A DNA stretch of 64,000 nt from Pseudoxanthomonas kalamensis DSM 18571 (GTDB lineage Bacteria; Pseudomonadota; Gammaproteobacteria; Xanthomonadales; Xanthomonadaceae). The stretch spans positions 227,637-291,636 of the forward strand of contig NZ_PDWQ01000005.1 in NCBI RefSeq assembly GCF_010211745.1, read 5' to 3'. Below are positions 61,535 through 64,000 of this stretch, one piece after another. Each line of letters opens with the position of its first letter. The stretch's first letter is position 1. The notes under the pieces were generated by a model. The model searched no databases, had not been told where the DNA came from, and was given only the letters and a program-made list of their open reading frames with translations. The translations under genes were made by a program, and so were the position numbers.

Positions 61535-62092
61535 TCAGGCCTTCTCCACCTGGCCGAACTCGAGCTCGACCGGGGTGGAACGACCGAAAATCAGCACCGC
61601 CACACGCAGGCGGCTCTTTTCGTAATTGACTTCCTCGACCACGCCGTTGAAGTCGTTGAACGGGCCGTCGGTGACGCGCACCATCTGGCCCGGCTCGAAC
61701 AGCACCTTCGGCTTGGGCTTCTCCACGCCTTCCTGCACGCGGTCGAGGATGGCGGCCGCTTCCTCGTCGCGGATCGGCAGCGGACGGTCGGCGGTGCCGC
61801 CGATGAAGCCCAGCACCTTGGAGGTTTCCTTGACCAGATGCCAGCTTTCGTTGTCCATCCGCGGAATGCCGGACTCGTCGTGGGTCTCGATCTGCACCAG
61901 CACGTAGCCGGGGAAGAACTTGCGCTCGGAACGGCGTTTCTGGCCGGAGCGCATCTCCACCACTTCCTCGGTCGGGACCAGCACGTCGCCGAACTTGTCC
62001 TGCATGCCGTCACGGGCGATGCGGTCGCGCAGCGCCTGCGCCACCGACTTTTCGAATCCCGAATAGGCGTGTACCACGTACCAACGCTTCAC
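61535..62092 (-). CDS. nusG: transcription termination/antitermination protein NusG
   Basis: 185 residues. NGN domain ([32 protein letters not shown]) and C-terminal KOW domain ([22 protein letters not shown], ending [10 protein letters not shown]). It binds RNA polymerase, increases elongation and links Rho or S10. Thirteen bases after secE. Confidence 0.97.
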   Translation of the reverse strand: MKRWYVVHAYSGFEKSVAQALRDRIARDGMQDKFGDVLVPTEEVVEMRSGQKRRSERKFFPGYVLVQIETHDESGIPRMDNESWHLVKETSKVLGFIGGTADRPLPIRDEEAAAILDRVQEGVEKPKPKVLFEPGQMVRVTDGPFNDFNGVVEEVNYEKSRLRVAVLIFGRSTPVELEFGQVEKA

Positions 62093-62105
62093 TACGAATT
62101 ACTCC

Positions 62106-62504
62106 TTACGCACCGCGGCCGAAGCTGAGGAACATCTCGATCAGCCACTTGATGAGCAGATCCACGCCGGACAGGAACAGGCTGATGATGATCACCACGA
62201 GCACCACCACCCAGGTCATGCGCATGGCTTCCTGGCGGGTCGGCCAGACTACCTTGCGCAGTTCGAAACGCGACTCGGCCAGGAACGCGCGGGTATCGCG
62301 GCCCTTGGCGCTGGTCGCGAACACCAGCGCGCCCAGCACCAGGCCCGCGGCGACTGCCAGCGAACGCAGCGGCGTGGCCCACTGGCCGTCGAACCACCAC
62401 CAGGCCACCAGCCCGCCCACGACCAGCGCCATCGCCAGCACGTACTTGGCGATGTCGCCCGCCGAGACGGCGTCGGATTTGGATTGTTCGGCCTTGCTGT
62501 TCAA
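62106..62504 (-). CDS. secE: preprotein translocase subunit SecE
   Basis: 132 residues with three transmembrane helices (about 20-42, 46-66, 98-120), the long form of gammaproteobacteria. The conserved amphipathic helix and the last helix follow ESRFELRKVVWPTRQEAMRMTWVVV. It clamps SecY. Cotranscribed with nusG; tRNA-Trp lies 52 bases upstream. Confidence 0.95.
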   Translation of the reverse strand: MNSKAEQSKSDAVSAGDIAKYVLAMALVVGGLVAWWWFDGQWATPLRSLAVAAGLVLGALVFATSAKGRDTRAFLAESRFELRKVVWPTRQEAMRMTWVVVLVVIIISLFLSGVDLLIKWLIEMFLSFGRGA

Positions 62505-62556
62505 GTTGTCTGTCGCTCTGTAGGTAATCGCCCGGCTCGTCCCTCGCGGGGGAACC

Positions 62557-62632
<76 letters not shown>

Positions 62633-62684
62633 GTATTTCGTGTTGCCAACGCCGCCGTCGCCGGGAGTTCCCTTAGACGGCGAA

Positions 62685-62708
62685 GGCGGACCGAGGTTCC
62701 GGTCCGCC
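62685..62708 (-). other. 9-bp perfect hairpin between tuf2 and tRNA-Trp
   Basis: Arms 62708-62700 and 62693-62685 pair perfectly, loop of six bases, in the 170 bases between tuf2 and tRNA-Trp. No strong T-run. It may terminate tuf2 partially or serve as a tRNA precursor processing site. Confidence 0.4.
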
Positions 62709-62731
62709 CTTGTTGCCTCATCAAGCCATGG

Positions 62732-62756
62732 ATCCCCGACAGGAACACTCGGGGAT
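62732..62756. repeat. REP-like palindrome downstream of tuf2
   Basis: ATCCCCGA and TCGGGGAT pair around a nine-base loop, followed by GACGG. This looks like the extragenic palindromes common in xanthomonads; only one full copy is visible here, so repeat status is assumed. Confidence 0.3.
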
Positions 62757-62802
62757 GACGGCCTGACAAAGCCGGACAGGCAATGCCTGCCCGATCAGGA
62801 CG

Positions 62803-63993
<1,191 letters not shown>

Positions 63994-64000
63994 GGCTGCT

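Noticed and set aside
62720..62802. Promoter for tRNA-Trp between tuf2 and trpT
   Set aside because: No matched -35/-10 pair was found; the tRNA is more likely cut from the tuf2 transcript.

Overview
The window is high-GC gammaproteobacterial chromosome. The Xanthomonadaceae (Lysobacter, Luteimonas or Xanthomonas relatives) fit best: tRNA-Trp sits between a tuf gene and secE, the ribosomal cluster is uninterrupted and syntenic, an OmpA-family porin and a class II DAHP synthase are present, and the porin, fadH and prpBC genes match family style. This placement is inference from protein character and gene order; no rRNA gene is present.

Left part (1-31 kb) is a mixed metabolic region. In order it holds: a truncated phosphate-selective porin divergent from kbl; a small rRNA pseudouridine synthase, an exported protein of unknown function and an OmpA-like protein; fadH; a SleB-type wall hydrolase and a small potassium channel. 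Next is a propionate (methylcitrate) locus of prpC and prpB, a divergent citrate-synthase homologue with an N-terminal MerR-like helix-turn-helix, and prpE. Then come an acyl-CoA synthetase, an S9 peptidase, mdh, a cyclophilin, a macro-domain protein, typA, a DUF2127 membrane protein, an amidase lipoprotein, a CHASE-PAS-GGDEF-EAL sensor, class II DAHP synthase and dsbB.

Right part (31-64 kb) is one minus-strand block of translation and transcription genes. Transcription order is tuf2, tRNA-Trp, secE, nusG, rplK, rplA, rplJ, rplL, rpoB, rpoC, rpsL, rpsG, fusA, tuf1, rpsJ through secY (S10 and spc operons), then rpsM, rpsK, rpsD, rpoA and rplQ (alpha operon). It is typical except for a 402-base gap with no rpmJ between secY and rpsM.

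The most interesting non-coding signal is a repeated regulatory cassette in front of rpsJ and rpsL. Each copy has a 32-base hairpin block (29 of 32 bases shared), a strong sigma-70 promoter, and a near-identical hairpin with a U-run starting within about 4 bases of the predicted transcription start. An L10-type leader lies before rplJ. The two tuf genes differ at only four positions that I could find, with one amino-acid change. The most interesting protein is the HTH-citrate synthase fusion facing prpBC. No mobile element, CRISPR array or phage gene was seen.
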